Positions 51,001-59,589 of a DNA stretch of 64,000 nucleotides are shown here, one piece after another. Origin of the DNA: Megalobrama amblycephala (Eukaryota > Chordata > Actinopteri > Cypriniformes > Xenocyprididae); contig NC_063053.1 of the NCBI RefSeq assembly GCF_018812025.1, forward strand, positions 9,742,123 to 9,806,122. Direction: 5' to 3'. Numbering within the stretch: position 1 is the first letter of the stretch; every line of letters starts with the position of its first letter. The notes under the pieces were generated by a model. The model saw only the letters and a program-made list of their open reading frames with translations, was not told the DNA's origin and made no database searches. A program made the position numbers and the translations under genes.

Positions 51001-51895
51001 ATGCAGACGTTATAACACATTTCCTGTTTCCTTTTTCTCGCCATAAATTCGTTGCCTCGCCACGGCCAAACCGTTCGAGATATCAAAAATCCCCTGGCAA
51101 TTTTTAATCATCAGTGTCTTGACTTCATGCTGACCGAGTTTGGTGGCGATCGGATTAATCGTCTAGGAGGAGTATATCAAATTCCAGAGCATGCGTTTTT
51201 CAAACAACCCTTAATAGCTGACTTCCTGTTGGCGTGGTGTTTAACTTAGAGCACGAAAGTTGTTCGGCCCGATGAGGTCTATATGTGTACTGAGTTTCAT
51301 ACTAATACGTGCAAGCGTGTTTAATATATGGACCAAATTTTCAGACTTTTTTCAAGGGGGCGCTGTCGAGCCCCCCTGCCACGCCCGGGTACCAGCCTCT
51401 CCGGCGTCCTAATGGCCGCGGATTCCAATGTGTGTGCCAATTTTCAAGAGTTTTTGAGCATGTTAAGGCCCCCAAAAAGCCCCGGAAGACGGAAAAAAAA
51501 TAAAAAAAAAAAAAAAAAAAAAAATAATAATAATCCTTAGAAGAACAAGAGGGCCCTGCGCGAATTTTCGCTTGGGCCCTAATTAAAAGGCCAAATCAAG
51601 GTCACGCCCCCTCGCGAAAGACGTCACATCATGTAGGTAACACTTATTAGCAATAGCATCTACATTTAAGAGCATAAACGCTCTAAACTGGTGAGCAATC
51701 ACTCATCAGCTACTCTAATTGTTAGTTAAGAATATCAATATGTGATTAAGAATATTTATAACAACATGAAAGCCTGTAAATGTGTCTGTACTGACAGGCT
51801 GCTATGTAGCTGACATTAGCCATTTGTTTACATTCTATTTCTTTCACTCACCTGTCCACAATCTGCTGCATCACAACCGCTCCCTCGTCTGCCAT
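24318..51895 (-). CDS. march5: E3 ubiquitin-protein ligase MARCH5 (MITOL), complete coding region in six exons
   Basis: MARCH5 is a RING-CH E3 ligase of the mitochondrial outer membrane that ubiquitinates fission/fusion factors and misfolded or innate-signalling proteins. Coding exons on the minus strand: 51852-51895 (ATG at 51893-51895), 37447-37649, 28494-28624, 28232-28415, 24525-24691, 24318-24434 (TGA at 24318-24320). Lengths sum to 846 nt, 281 residues against 278 in human; the difference is a longer N-terminus (MADEGAVVMQQIVDR). All borders are GT/AG and phases match. The C4HC3 finger is intact: C17, C20, C36, C38, H46, C49, C68, C71. Four hydrophobic segments lie at about 100-122, 142-162, 211-231 and 244-265, followed by a basic, Gln-rich tail (KQQQYLRQAHRKIL). 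Intron 1 is 14.2 kb. Teleosts can have a march5-like paralogue, so the exact paralogue is inferred from synteny with ide and cpeb3. Confidence 0.96.
24972..26524 (+). mobile_element. Tc1-like transposon in march5 intron 4
   Basis: A 1553-bp element flanked by TA dinucleotides (24970-24971 and 26525-26526). Terminal inverted repeats of 202 bp (24972-25173 and 26323-26524) start CAGGTGCTGG and differ at about four positions by eye, so the insertion is fairly young. It is inserted antisense to march5 and contains one broken transposase. Confidence 0.93.
25290..26236 (+). pseudogene. Tc1-family transposase, inactivated
   Basis: The N-terminal half from ATG 25290 (MGKTADLTVVQKTTIDTLHK) has the paired helix-turn-helix DNA-binding region (SGCSQSSVSKHI, SRTTTHRRMQ). 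A TGA at 25650-25652 interrupts it. Shortly after, a segment that normally precedes the first catalytic Asp is missing, and the frame changes. The catalytic half then reads from about 25675 to TGA at 26234-26236, with FIFQQDLAPAH (second Asp) and SPDLNPIENLW (Glu) spaced by 34 residues, the DD34E signature. So at least one stop and one frameshifting deletion. It cannot make an active transposase. Confidence 0.9.
27181..28010 (+). mobile_element. THAP-bearing DNA element with TATAGAGGGTATGCA ends
   Basis: The inverted termini are TATAGAGGGTATGCACGTGA and, at the right, TGATGCATACCCTCTATAG. Comparison with the empty copy at 44270 suggests a CTATAG-like target duplication. Near both ends GTGACG and 'gccactcag' are also inverted. 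It carries a degraded THAP exon. Confidence 0.65.
27313..27501 (+). pseudogene. second THAP-domain remnant, zinc ligands lost
   Basis: One frame reads KTGKSFVIDCTNSFD near 27313. After a TAA and a frame change in an A-run, another frame reads KRKWITAIHRNSWTPGRETW followed by IYSYHFVSN. This is the THAP pattern RKKWIxAIxRxxWxP...WICSxHF, but the first Cys reads Phe and the third Cys reads Tyr. A donor-like GAG/GTAAAA follows at 27502. It is clearly dead. It differs from the THAP remnant at 13252-13577, so two separate THAP-bearing lineages are present. Confidence 0.6.
28868..29375. repeat. foldback repeat with a CG-rich stem plus family B right arm
   Basis: 28868-29175 is a long imperfect inverted repeat (AATTTTCTGAAGAGAC against TCTCTTCAGAAATTTT). 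It closes on GACGCGCGAGAA...TTCTCGCGCGTC at 28992-29029. A family B right end (GGTGAGTAATAAATGACAG, GGTGAACTAACCCT, TTAA) follows to 29375. Lies in march5 intron 2. Confidence 0.7.
30018..30062. repeat. (AT)n microsatellite
   Basis: Two blocks of AT dinucleotides in march5 intron 2. Confidence 0.9.
31055..31927 (+). mobile_element. family A TTAA element, copy 3 (march5 intron 2)
   Basis: TTAA-AGGTGCCGAAGAAC on the left. The right end GGGCACCT is followed by AGAT instead of TTAA, so the right target copy has mutated. Interior blocks match copies 4 and 5. Confidence 0.75.
32291..32513 (+). repeat. family B right half only
   Basis: From about AACCACTGTACTCACATGAACT to GGGTGAACTATCCCT-TTAA. It matches the right arm of the complete element at 48787-49526, including CTTGAGAGAGGAAGTGTCAT. 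The left arm is missing. Confidence 0.75.
32861..33262. mobile_element. 402-bp GC-rich element with AAGGCCGGAACACACCAAGC ends
   Basis: Termini CTAAAGGCCGGAACACACC and GGTGTGTTCTGGCCTTTAG are inverted, and subterminal GTCGGC motifs recur throughout. GC content stands out from the flanks. Non-coding; superfamily unassigned. Confidence 0.75.
33847..34618. mobile_element. GGGGTGTCC-ended foldback element split by another TIR element
   Basis: Outer ends GGGGTGTCCAATTCTGCTCC and GAAGTTTGGACACCC. The inner element, about 33889-34477, has ends GTCTGAAATCGCCC and GGGCGATTTCAGAC. The outer repeat text resumes at TGCAGAGTTCAGCTCC. Confidence 0.7.
34690..35636 (+). mobile_element. family A TTAA element, copy 4, right terminus shortened
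   Basis: TTAA-AGGTGCCATCGAAC on the left. On the right, CAATTTTCCT-TTAA replaces the expected CAATTTTTGAATCTAGGGCACCT, so about 13 bp including most of the terminal repeat are lost while TTAA is kept. It contains a TACATATTAATGATCCCGAC alteration. Confidence 0.75.
36060..36295 (+). repeat. family R repeat, 5' fragment
   Basis: ACCATTCAAAAGTTTGCGGT through TTATTTGATCAAAAGTACAG to TTCAGTGTCACATGATCA. The right half is absent. Confidence 0.75.
37062..37310 (-). repeat. family R repeat, 5' fragment in reverse
   Basis: Reverse-orientation copy from AGCAAATCAGCATATTATGA to GAGCATAAGAGACTTCTTTA, 140 bp downstream (on the minus strand) of march5 exon 2. Confidence 0.75.
37447..37649 (-). CDS. march5: march5 exon 2: RING-CH zinc finger
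   Basis: This 203-nt exon carries almost the whole catalytic module, from RSCWVCFATDEDD through WVHQSCLQRWVDEK to CPQCNAEYLIVFPKL. It contains all eight zinc ligands of the C4HC3 RING-CH fold. It is isolated between a 14.2-kb upstream intron and an 8.8-kb downstream one, both crowded with transposons, yet it is nearly identical to mammalian MARCH5. Confidence 0.95.
38012..39413. mobile_element. family B TTAA foldback element, split by a sister element
   Basis: Ends AGGTTTAGTTCACCC and, inverted, AGGGTTAGTTCACCC, with TTAA on both sides (38008-38011, 39414-39417). Long arms share ACTGGCTTCCCGCAACAGCT, AGAGTGACCTCTGACCT and GCGATGGG. Interrupted at 38121-38683. Confidence 0.85.
38121..38683. 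mobile_element. family B TTAA element nested inside 38012-39413
   Basis: TTAA-AGGGATAGTTCACCC to GGGTGAACTATCCCT-TTAA. Arms share AAGATGTAGGTCACTTTGTT and ACTCCAACCGCTGCCGTC. The same subfamily recurs at 62035-62781. The host sequence GTTATAT / AAAATAT rejoins cleanly when the insert and one TTAA are removed. Confidence 0.88.
39804..40061 (-). other. exon-like open stretch, 86 codons, after a TTACAG acceptor
   Basis: On the march5 strand, within march5 intron 1, the frame is open from an acceptor-like TTACAG at 40067-40062 to a stop at 39804. It includes LSLLQQRRNTERFGMDYLL, a dibasic site and a Cys near the end. A second frame at 40675-40890 on the same strand begins with a hydrophobic, signal-like stretch (MIVFLVVVMMEAG). 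I recognise no family and could not join the two with a convincing donor. It may be chance. Confidence 0.2.
44078..44424 (-). repeat. uninterrupted copy of the element at 26993-28218
   Basis: Reverse orientation. It shares GTGACATCGCCAACTACTGG, GGTGACGTCATGCGCATGC and the GTAGTGTTT block. At about 44272 it reads TGCAGTCTATAGGTGCGTAG, the site that holds the 830-bp THAP-bearing insert in the other copy. Confidence 0.7.
46185..47795 (+). repeat. family R repeat, full copy, split by a composite TTAA insertion
   Basis: Left half 46185-46501 ends GTTGTGCTGCTTAA. The right half resumes at 47394 with TTCATGTTTTTGAGGAAACC and runs to ACCCCAAACTTTTGAATGCA. Intact copies read through this junction as GCTTAATATTTTTGTGG, so the insertion point is TTAA (right copy mutated to TTCA). 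Confidence 0.8.
46502..47393 (+). mobile_element. composite TTAA insertion: family A left end joined to family B right end
   Basis: 46502 to about 47136 follows family A (AGGTGCCACCGAAC ... CTCCATATGCCATTTTTCG). From there to 47393 it follows the right arm of the family B element at 61010-61885 (AGATAAGACCC, CTTTGAAGCAGCACTGAAAC, GGTGAGTAAATTATCAGG, GTGAACTAATCCT). The two ends are not inverted repeats of each other, yet the unit occupies a single TTAA site. Confidence 0.8.
48787..49526. mobile_element. complete 740-bp family B TTAA foldback element
   Basis: TTAA-AGGGTTAGTTCACCC to TTAACTAACCCT-TTAA. Nearly the whole length is one inverted repeat: arms share ATTTCAGTTGAAATCCGATG, CTCTCAAGATCCAGAAAGGT (with small differences), TACAGTGGTTCAATATTAAT and TTCAAAACACTGCTTCAGGA. 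The centre lies near 49170. It sits in march5 intron 1. Confidence 0.88.
49853..51582 (+). mobile_element. GCTGCGAGCAGC element with internal ~750-bp repeated modules
   Basis: Starts ATAGCTGCGAGCAGCGATGG, then CGGGCCCAAGC, and ends GCTTGGGCCCT. Two modules about 750 bp apart share AGCAAATCAGGTAAAAATAA, GTCACATCCATGTGATCAG and CGCCACGGCCAAACCGTT. TGGTGGCGCT-type phrases followed by 'gagcccctcc' recur at about 50000, 50590 and 51357. An A-run (51497-51523) precedes the end. No coding frame; class not recognised. Confidence 0.6.
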
Positions 51896-52212
51896 ATTTA
51901 CATGAGTCCGCACACTTGATTACTGACTGAATACTAAACTATGATAATAGTTTAATAATTTAATATTAGAGATTTAATCGTCAGGCCGCAGTGAATCTTA
52001 ACGCCGTGTTAAACACGCATATGAATACCTTACTAACATCAAGCAACGACTGGAATCCGATTATAAACCATTTAAATTAATTATTACACACTGATCTATT
52101 AATGAATATTCATAAATGTCTGTATTTCCAGAAACACGCAGTGACTCCATTGACTGCGCGTGAGAAAACGCGAGCGGACGCAACACCGCGCTTGTGCGAG
52201 CGTTAACTTCAC

Positions 52213-52222
52213 TCTCGCGAGG
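52213..52222. promoter_or_regulatory. TCTCGCGAGG, near-match to the palindromic TCTCGCGAGA promoter element
   Basis: One mismatch from the TCTCGCGAGA element of CpG-type promoters. It sits about 320 bp upstream of the march5 ATG, in a short CpG-richer stretch (about 52140-52260) that is the likely march5 promoter. A plus-strand donor-like GTAAGG at 52380 could mark a cpeb3-side transcript from the same promoter; that is speculative. Confidence 0.4.
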
Positions 52223-53381
52223 CAACAGATGCACTCTGGGGCGTGTAGTCTTCATTATATGTCGCCAAAAATATAAAAATTTATGTTCTCGCAGAGGCAG
52301 GCAGCCCAGAGCAAGAGGGACTACGCCTGCTGGAGCAACATGAAGATACATATTTGGCTTCAGAATACCTCGTACTGTGGTAAGGAGAGTCAGCATATTT
52401 CAATACAATTTATATATGATTAGATTGCATGTTTTATTTAACATGGCAGAGCATCCAGGAATTATAATATGATTTGTGAGAGCCTAATTCATTTCCCTTT
52501 TTCACATAGCATATGGTTAAGCAATTATAAAGTGTTTATTGCTGAGGTGTTTTGATCCTTTCTCATTTCTTTTATTGAGTTCATTATTACAAATAAGACT
52601 TGAATTGACAAGCATTTTAATATGTTCTATATTTCATATGAACTTATTTATTAGTAGCCTATTAGTTCATGAATAGAGCTGTCATTTTATTTATTTATTA
52701 GTATCAACTTATTTATTAGTATTAGTTAATGAATGGAGCTGTAATTGTAGTTCATTGTGTTTCATAAATACATTTCCATTATGACAGGGGTGAATACGGA
52801 GCCACATAGCAGATTTGCATGCTTTTATTGTGTTTATTTTGAGATTATAATGATATTTTATATGATACAATTGTACATGATTATGCCTAAAAACCTGGCA
52901 ATTTTTTTAAGGCCATGTGAACGCTTTAAACTGTGTTATTTCATCACTTAAAGGTCATTTTTGAATAGTCAGTGTCACAAAATCTGGCTTAAAATTGGGT
53001 TATAAAATGGATACAGCATTTCAGCCATGCTAAAATCCACAGTATAGCAACAGCTATGACACAAAACACCTGTTCATCATATCAACTCCCATATCAGATA
53101 GTTTTTGTTGCTTAGCAACACTCTATTGTGTCAGGTAGTATATCTCCTAAGCATAAGGGTGTTTCCCTATTAATTTACTTAATAAAATAAAATTTTCTTT
53201 AAAAATTGTTCCTTTTATATTTTAATATCCAGTAGCCAATTTAAAAACTAAACATTCTGGACCATAATGTATTTGAACTATAACCTAAAGGGCTGATAAA
53301 TGGTTAATACTGTTATTTGCATGTTATAATATAAGCTTTGCAACGTCATATAGTGAGTTTGATGGCTGCACTGACCGAAAA

Positions 53382-53394
53382 ACTACAATTCCCA
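53382..53394 (+). promoter_or_regulatory. ZNF143/THAP11-type SBS motif
   Basis: ACTACAATTCCCA is an exact match to the core of the ZNF143 (Staf) binding site, a motif of bidirectional and housekeeping promoters. It lies in the march5-cpeb3 head-to-head interval, next to sequence with raised CpG content (GCGCCGCAG). Binding is not shown. Confidence 0.5.
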
Positions 53395-54446
53395 TAATTC
53401 CGCAGTGCATTAGCCATGCGCCGCAGTCAATCAGCTGTTGAGGCGACTGCAGAAGGGCAGCTCATCTGTCATATCAAAACCCAGGCGAGACAAACAGAAA
53501 TAGTCTTATTTACAGAATCCCAAAAGGTGAACGATAAGGTAAAGTCTGATTCATGTACGGCAAGAAAAAAGCAAGCAAAAGAGAAAAAAATCAATCCGTC
53601 AGATGCATGTTATGTGTTTAATAATAGCTACTATGAGTTGTGTGCGCGGATTAAAGTGCTGGATTTGATTTCTTTCCCTTTCTAATAACCTGGTGCATTT
53701 TAGAAATGAATTATAATATACATGCATGTGCTGTGACGCTCTTGTTTACTGTCATTTAGGTGGTCAGCGCGTGCTCTGATGTGATGATTTCTATTGTGAC
53801 CTTGAATATGCAGTTCTAATGCAGCGAAACGAGGATTAACGGACGGAAATATTGGCAGAAACGCTCTTCATCTTGTTACGGTCGTCTACTCTGATTAAAA
53901 TTTGATTAAAGGTTGAGTTCATAAATCCATCAGGCTCGCTGAAACTGTCGCATTCTCGGCCTGTTTTTCATGGGAATATATTTGGCATCGTAGAAACCCT
54001 CAAGAGGTATGTTGAAATTGTTGTACTTTTCCATACGGTTGAATAAAATCTCTTTTCGTTCGACTGTTTTGCTTATCAGAGCATATATATACAGAATTGT
54101 AGCCCTTTACAAAATTGGTAAACCATAGAGGAGACATAATAGCTTACTATAAGGGTGCAAAATAGAGAGATGTCACATGAAGTAATACAGCCAGTGGAAA
54201 AACATCCAGAGCTGTTATTGGGATTTCTGTTGCGTATGTTTTGTGCAGCATTGCTGGGTGTAACCCAAGATCCTGCAGCAAATATAACCTAGTTGCTGAG
54301 CTGTGCCATGGACTGTTGTACACCATCCAAGCCAAAATGTCTGAACATACACTTTGCAAACTTATGCTTAGGCTACATGATTTTTTTTTTTTCTTGCATT
54401 TTAGGTTTAGGCAGATAAATATATATGTACCTTATTGATTGCATAA

Positions 54447-54448
<2 letters not shown>

Positions 54449-54489
<41 letters not shown>
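54449..54489. repeat. (CA)n microsatellite
   Basis: About twenty uninterrupted CA units upstream of cpeb3, a likely length polymorphism. Confidence 0.95.
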
Positions 54490-54491
<2 letters not shown>

Positions 54492-54912
54492 TAGATTAGT
54501 CTGCATTACAAACAAGATACACAATAATTTGCACTATATACATTACAATAGACAAATATGTAAACATTTTAGACATTAAGTACAGAACAAACTTTATCAT
54601 TTGACAAAATATGCACTAAAGCACATATTGTATAAGGAGGATTCACATGAAGTATCCACTTGGCATGTATTGTGTGATACACTGAACCACCAGAAGTGTT
54701 TTAAAATGTAAAATGGCAGAGAAACCCTTGCATGTTTGTACTTTAGTAGCAAAAGTCAATGTCTTTGCATGTATTGTGGAGTCAGTAGGCACAGATGACT
54801 ATAGCTGTACTCTTAAAAGTGAGTTGCAAAGCTATTTTCCTGATGTATTTATTTGATTAAAACTGTAAAGTGTGTCTCCTTTAACCTTGCTGAAGGACGC
54901 AGCTGTATTTAT

Positions 54913-54996
54913 TGACGTATGCAAATTGAGGGGCGGGGCTTATTAAAAAAAAAAACAGGAACAAGAATCAGTTTCTCATTTCTGTCTGGAGTTCCG
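54913..54996 (+). promoter_or_regulatory. cpeb3: candidate proximal promoter and noncoding first exon of cpeb3
   Basis: Within 30 bp are a TGACGTAT CRE-like site (54913-54920), a perfect octamer ATGCAAAT (54919-54926) and a GC box GGGGCGGGGC (54930-54939), followed by a T/A-rich stretch. A donor-like CCG/GTGAGA at 54996/54997 could splice to the acceptor at 55218, leaving a 222-bp intron. Motifs are seen directly; the promoter and exon call is inference, and further upstream first exons are possible. Confidence 0.4.
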
Positions 54997-55226
54997 GTGA
55001 GAGAAAAACGAGACGTGGCGAAAATTGGTGAATATCGGTGACCTCCGAGCTTTTCTCCTTTATTCGTGTCGGGACACATGAGTAAGGGGGATAAAAGCGG
55101 AGTACAGACAGATCCCGTGCTGCTGCTGTGCTGATACATGGCTGATCAGGGGCTCATTAATAATAATAATCCCAGCCCGATCGGTGTGATCAATAATAAC
55201 TGATCATCTGTGTTTCAGCTCAAAAC

Positions 55227-56534
55227 ATGCAGGATGATTTACTGATGGACAAAAGCAAAGCTCAGCCTTACCAGCATCAAGACCCGTCAAATACAGAGCC
55301 TCCATCCACCCCGACCCCCTCCGACCCTCCGATCCTGGACGAGCAGAACCACGTCGGTCACTCCGAGCGGGTCGCCATGGAGTCTCCAGTATTACCGGGT
55401 TTGGGTTTCCCTCAGGATTCCTCTCTCTCACCGTCGTTCGGTAGCACTTGGTCCACCAACACCGTAGACGAGGGCTTTTTCCAAGGAATTCCGTCGGTAA
55501 ACGGGACGATGCTTTTTCAGAACTTTCCCCATCACGTCAACCCGGTGTTTGGAGGTAGTTTTTCTCCGCAGATGAGAAGATCCCCGATGAGTGTGAACCA
55601 GAGGAACCCCTACAGCCACCAGACCCTCATCAATAAAGTGACCGCGTCGTCCGCTTCTTCGTCCGCCTGGAATAACCATCAGAACGCGGTGTGGAGCTCC
55701 GCGGCGAACCCCTGGAGCGGCAGAGACCCGCGGAGAGCGCTCGGGCTCGGGCTGGGCGTCCCGTCTCCGCTCAACCCTATCTCCCCGACGAAGAAGCCCT
55801 TCCCGAGCAATGTCATCGCGCCTCCGAAATACCAGAGACCCGGAGCCATGCAGAAACCCTGGATGATCTCAGAACCTCCGGAACCCTTCAGAACCGACAA
55901 CAGCAACAACATGCTGCCCTTTCAGGTGAGATTATTCAATCAATATAGACATGATGCATCATCATAGAAACAAAACGTAATTTTTTTAAGACGTTATCAT
56001 AATTTATACATAATGTATAATAATTGTTGGAAAACATGTATCATGCAAAATTATAGATAATGCCTCAAAATATTAATAAAATTTGTAGTCATATACTACA
56101 TATGTATAGGCTGTTTGGTCATAAAACATAGGCATAGATAGTCATAATTAATAGTTAAATTACATCATTATAATCATAAAACAATTTATAGACAATACAA
56201 CACTGCAAAGTTTTTTTTTTTTTTTTATTTACATGAATTTTATTGTTTCTCTTTAAAGGACTTCACTAAAGTAAATTCCCCGTCGCCGAATTTATGTATA
56301 CTCTCTTTCTGACTGTAAGGAAAAGTTGTTTTGAATTATTTTCCAGCTGTTTCTATAAATGTCATTGTAAGGTGGAAGGGTTCAAATTCCCATCAGAGGC
56401 TCTCCTGCAGCTCGTTTGGGGGCGTTTAAAAGCAACACCACTCGAATCTGATTGGTGCTTGTTGAGTGAGGGGGCGGGGCCTGCTCTGCTGTCATGAACG
56501 GAAACATTGTAGCATATTCTCAGATAGAGGACAT

Positions 56535-56566
<32 letters not shown>

Positions 56567-59500
56567 GAACAGAGCTTAATTCTTCAGATTTTACAAGCAT
56601 CATCTGATTCTGCTCCATTAGATACAATGTTTATCTCCATAATTGGCAGGAATTAACTATGCTCATGAATGTTTTTGATGAGTCATGCACATGTCTGTTT
56701 GTCTACATTACACTTTCTTAATGTTAATGCACTTTAGTAAAAACTAGGTAAATTCTACTTTGAAATTTGTGAGCATGAGCAAAAACACTGAGCATGAGAA
56801 GCAATTAGGAGTAATTTTATTTGCATTTATTTTTAGAATGCAGCTTTTGCCTTTGAAAAACTTGTCTTTGAGCATGAGAGGGTCATCTTGTAAATGGATC
56901 ATTTACAAGTGAATATTATGTGTGTTTTGAATGCACATTGTAGTAGCCTAGAACACGCATATATCCATTGGGCATTGAAAACACGCTAATGTTTTTGTCA
57001 TGAAAAGTGTTATTTTGAGTAAGATTTCTTGCACTTTTACCCACAATGATGTCAGTTTCCTGATATTGTAGATCTGTTTTGTCATCCTTACAAGAATGCA
57101 TTCAGTGCATACAATACTGTCATTAAAAACAAATCAAGGAAGTTTGATGCTTCCATTGAAGTTGTTGCAAAGTAAAGTGATCTTTATTTTCAAAGTAAAA
57201 AAATAAAGAAATATAACAAATATTTGGCGGACCACAATTTCAGGAAGGAACGTATGTAGTTTCTAGTTCATATATAAGGTATGCAAGCAGGCTGCCACTA
57301 TACAAGATGTGGCATGTGTGTGTGTAGTTGTTTAATGCTGAAATATGTGTGGCTCGTGTCTGATAGTGACTGAAGTGAGGAGCTCAGCGTTTTGATTGCT
57401 CATGCTTTTCACAAAGTGGGCAGATTTTTATCTGGAACCTGAGAGGGGAAATATCGCTTTTTGAATGCTCAGCCAGTTGCGTGACAATAGGCTCGATGTG
57501 CAAACAATGTGCTTCCCTCGGTTGGCCTCTGCCCACTGCCATATTCATCCGCACACTTTCACCGGCTCACGCTCTTTTTTTTTTTTACTTTTCCTTTATT
57601 CTCTTGCTCATTCTCTTTAACTTGTTTAATTGCGTTCACAGTGGACTGGCAGTCTCAACCTATTTGTGTTTGCCTCTCGGAGAGCAGGAGAAACATTTAG
57701 GTAGAGATGATGATGCAGATTAACCATCATGCGGAACAGCAACAGTTCGAAATTCACAGTGCTTCTGATCCAAAAAATAGATAATGCTGTACTGAGTCAT
57801 TATTTCCAATGTGTTTTCATATACTGTGAATTTAAACACTTGCTGCAAACTGACAGGATGCCCACTCTGTTCACTAATCGTCTGATGCAACCAAAAATGG
57901 CAAGAGCTGACTAAAATCACCATTTTCGGTCGGATTGGCTTGCTGTACACAGATTCAGAGAGTCTGAATGAAGGTTTTTACCAGTCTGTCTGGAAACAAA
58001 GTTGCTTTTATAAAGTACCTACAAGCTCTTTTGAGGAGCAATTAATCACTTCAGTTTTGTTGGAGTTGCTTATTTTCAAGTACATATATACAAGGGATAC
58101 TACAGTTTATTTATCTGTGAAATAATGTGTATTTTTTCCCTTTTTTTTTTTGTTGAGAGAAAGAAATTCTGAAGATGTCTGATGAAGCCTACACACAATT
58201 TCCTCTCATTTCTTTAGTCGTTTATAGACCAGTGTTATTTAGTATTATTTATATAGTATTATAGTATTTATTAATATTTTGAATGATCTTTTATTTGTAT
58301 ATTTTCAGTTTTTATTTGAATTTTAGTTTACGTTTTAGTATAATTTTTATATATTTTTTATTTATTTCAATTTTAATCATTTTAGTACTTCAACTTATTC
58401 ATTTCAGTTATCTCCCAAGATAAGGATTTCCAATTTTCTAGTCTATTAAATGTAAGTTTTTCATTTAATATTTATATTTTATTTTGCCTATATTTCAATT
58501 GCTAAAAATGATATTTAATAGTTTTATACCTGACAACACTGTCATGGACTGCAAGCACAATGAATGATTTTTTCTGACACAAATCTGCAACAAAAGTGTA
58601 GAATATTGCTGCTAAACAGTGAAATACATTCATAAATGTAAAAAACGTGTAGAGGACATTCAACAACAATGCTGGGATCCAGTTTGTTGGTCTCTGACCC
58701 TGTTTACACCTCGTATTAAGATGAGTTTTGGTCGATCGGAGCACAAGTGGGCGACATTAAATACAGGTGTATACGGGGTCTAAAAAGTTTTCAGCTTGTC
58801 CACTTTTAACCACTTCCAGAGGTAGTCGAAAACACATTTGACTAGATTGCTTTTGTAGTGTAGACGCTCATGTCAAATGTATTATGGGAAGCGCGCTGGC
58901 AAGACGGGATTTAAACTTTGTCGGCTGAAGAACTAAGTTTGGTTTGAAGATGAAAATCGTACCAAGCACAATGTTCTCTCACCATTCCTGATTTCTAACT
59001 CCCACTCACAGCGTTCAGTGTAGTCTTGCTACTATTTCAGAAATGCAAGCTGATGCTTTCTGTATGTTTTTCTGTCATCTCCGGGCACGTTCATATTTAA
59101 TTGCATGCGCTTATTTCGTCTATTAGACTGAAAGATCTGAGAAAGCCCTTATATTTACCCACCCATAGACCCTCCCCTCAAAGAAATCAGGACAAAAGTG
59201 TTTGAAAGTGGACAATAGAGACAGATTAAAACACCAGGTGTAAACGGGAATGTGTCTCCCTCATCCACTTGTGATTGGATCCACCTAAACGCATCTTGAT
59301 ACCAGGTGTAAACAGAGCCTTAGATCTGAATTTGGCCCTAACCTTGGACAGATGCTAATTTTAAAGACTGTGAAATGGTGGTTTAGTGGTTCATCCTTAA
59401 CTTCTGAGCTTTGACCCCTTCCTTCTGTCTTTCAGGAACGGAATCGACCCTTTGACCCATTCAGCTTGCAAACTTTGGAGAATTCCTTAATGGACATGAT

Positions 59501-59589
59501 TATGACCGACCATGACAAAGGTAAACATCACCCTGCCGCTGGCCCACCAATGACTATCGCTGATATTTTATGGAGGAATCATTTTGCAG
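55227..59589 (+). CDS. cpeb3: cytoplasmic polyadenylation element-binding protein 3, first two coding exons (rest beyond window)
   Basis: CPEB3 binds U-rich 3' UTR elements and represses or activates translation, notably in neurons. Exon 55227-55925 opens with MQDDLLMDKSK, the CPEB3 N-terminus, and runs 233 codons to LPFQ with a GTGAGA donor. Exon 59436-59589 continues in phase with RPFDPFSLQTLENSLMDMI and ends at WRNHFAG with a GTTAGG donor. Other CPEB3 signatures are SLSPSFGSTWST, NGTMLFQNFPHHVNPVFGG, VPSPLNPISP and SNVIAPPK. The two RRMs and the ZZ zinc-binding end lie downstream of 64000. The long poly-Gln and Pro/Gln runs of mammalian CPEB3 are absent. ATG at 55227 is chosen for its match to the conserved start; a splice acceptor (TTTCAG, 55216-55218) lies 8 nt upstream, so the gene has an upstream noncoding exon. 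Confidence 0.95.
55926..58696 (+). other. cpeb3 intron, 5' part
   Basis: AT-rich, with T-runs at about 56212-56226 and 56539-56566. A GGGGGCGTTT and GGGGCGGGGCC pair lies near 56419-56480, which could be a CpG-poor GC-box pair or an old repeat. No coding exon recognised. No sequence resembling the mammalian CPEB3 intronic ribozyme was seen. Confidence 0.5.
58697..59320. mobile_element. CTCTGTTTACACC-ended TIR element in the cpeb3 intron
   Basis: Left ACCCTGTTTACACCTCGTAT and right (inverted) GCTCTGTTTACACCTGGTAT, both followed by AAGATG. It ends about 115 bp before cpeb3 exon 2. Fragments of the same family flank the elements at 62782 and 62903 (TACCAGGTG-AAAC). Confidence 0.75.

Larger units (their letters stand above)
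37650..51851 (-). other. march5 intron 1: repeat-rich, otherwise no conserved coding sequence seen
   Basis: Besides the elements listed, the intron holds 39417-44078 (AT-rich; a partial foldback right arm near 40370-40640; poly-A and AAATAA tracts 41100-41560; a possible small gene at 39804-40890), 44440-45405 (an older block whose ends both carry AGGCCCCTG-type text in inverse orientation, perhaps another element) and 47800-48782 (nothing recognised). Confidence 0.6.
51896..54912. other. head-to-head intergenic interval march5/cpeb3
   Basis: No conserved coding exon is recognisable. The march5 end is modestly CpG-rich, the middle (52400-53340) is AT-rich and featureless, and 53380-54010 again has CpGs and several donor-like sites, for example GTATGT at 54007. 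An 89-codon open frame at 53416-53685 matches no family I recognise and is treated as chance. A (CA)n microsatellite lies at 54449-54489. Confidence 0.5.

Noticed and set aside
53416..53685. 89-codon frame upstream of cpeb3
   Set aside because: Lys/Ser-rich composition with no recognisable domain, and located in a promoter-like region. Kept only as sequence context.
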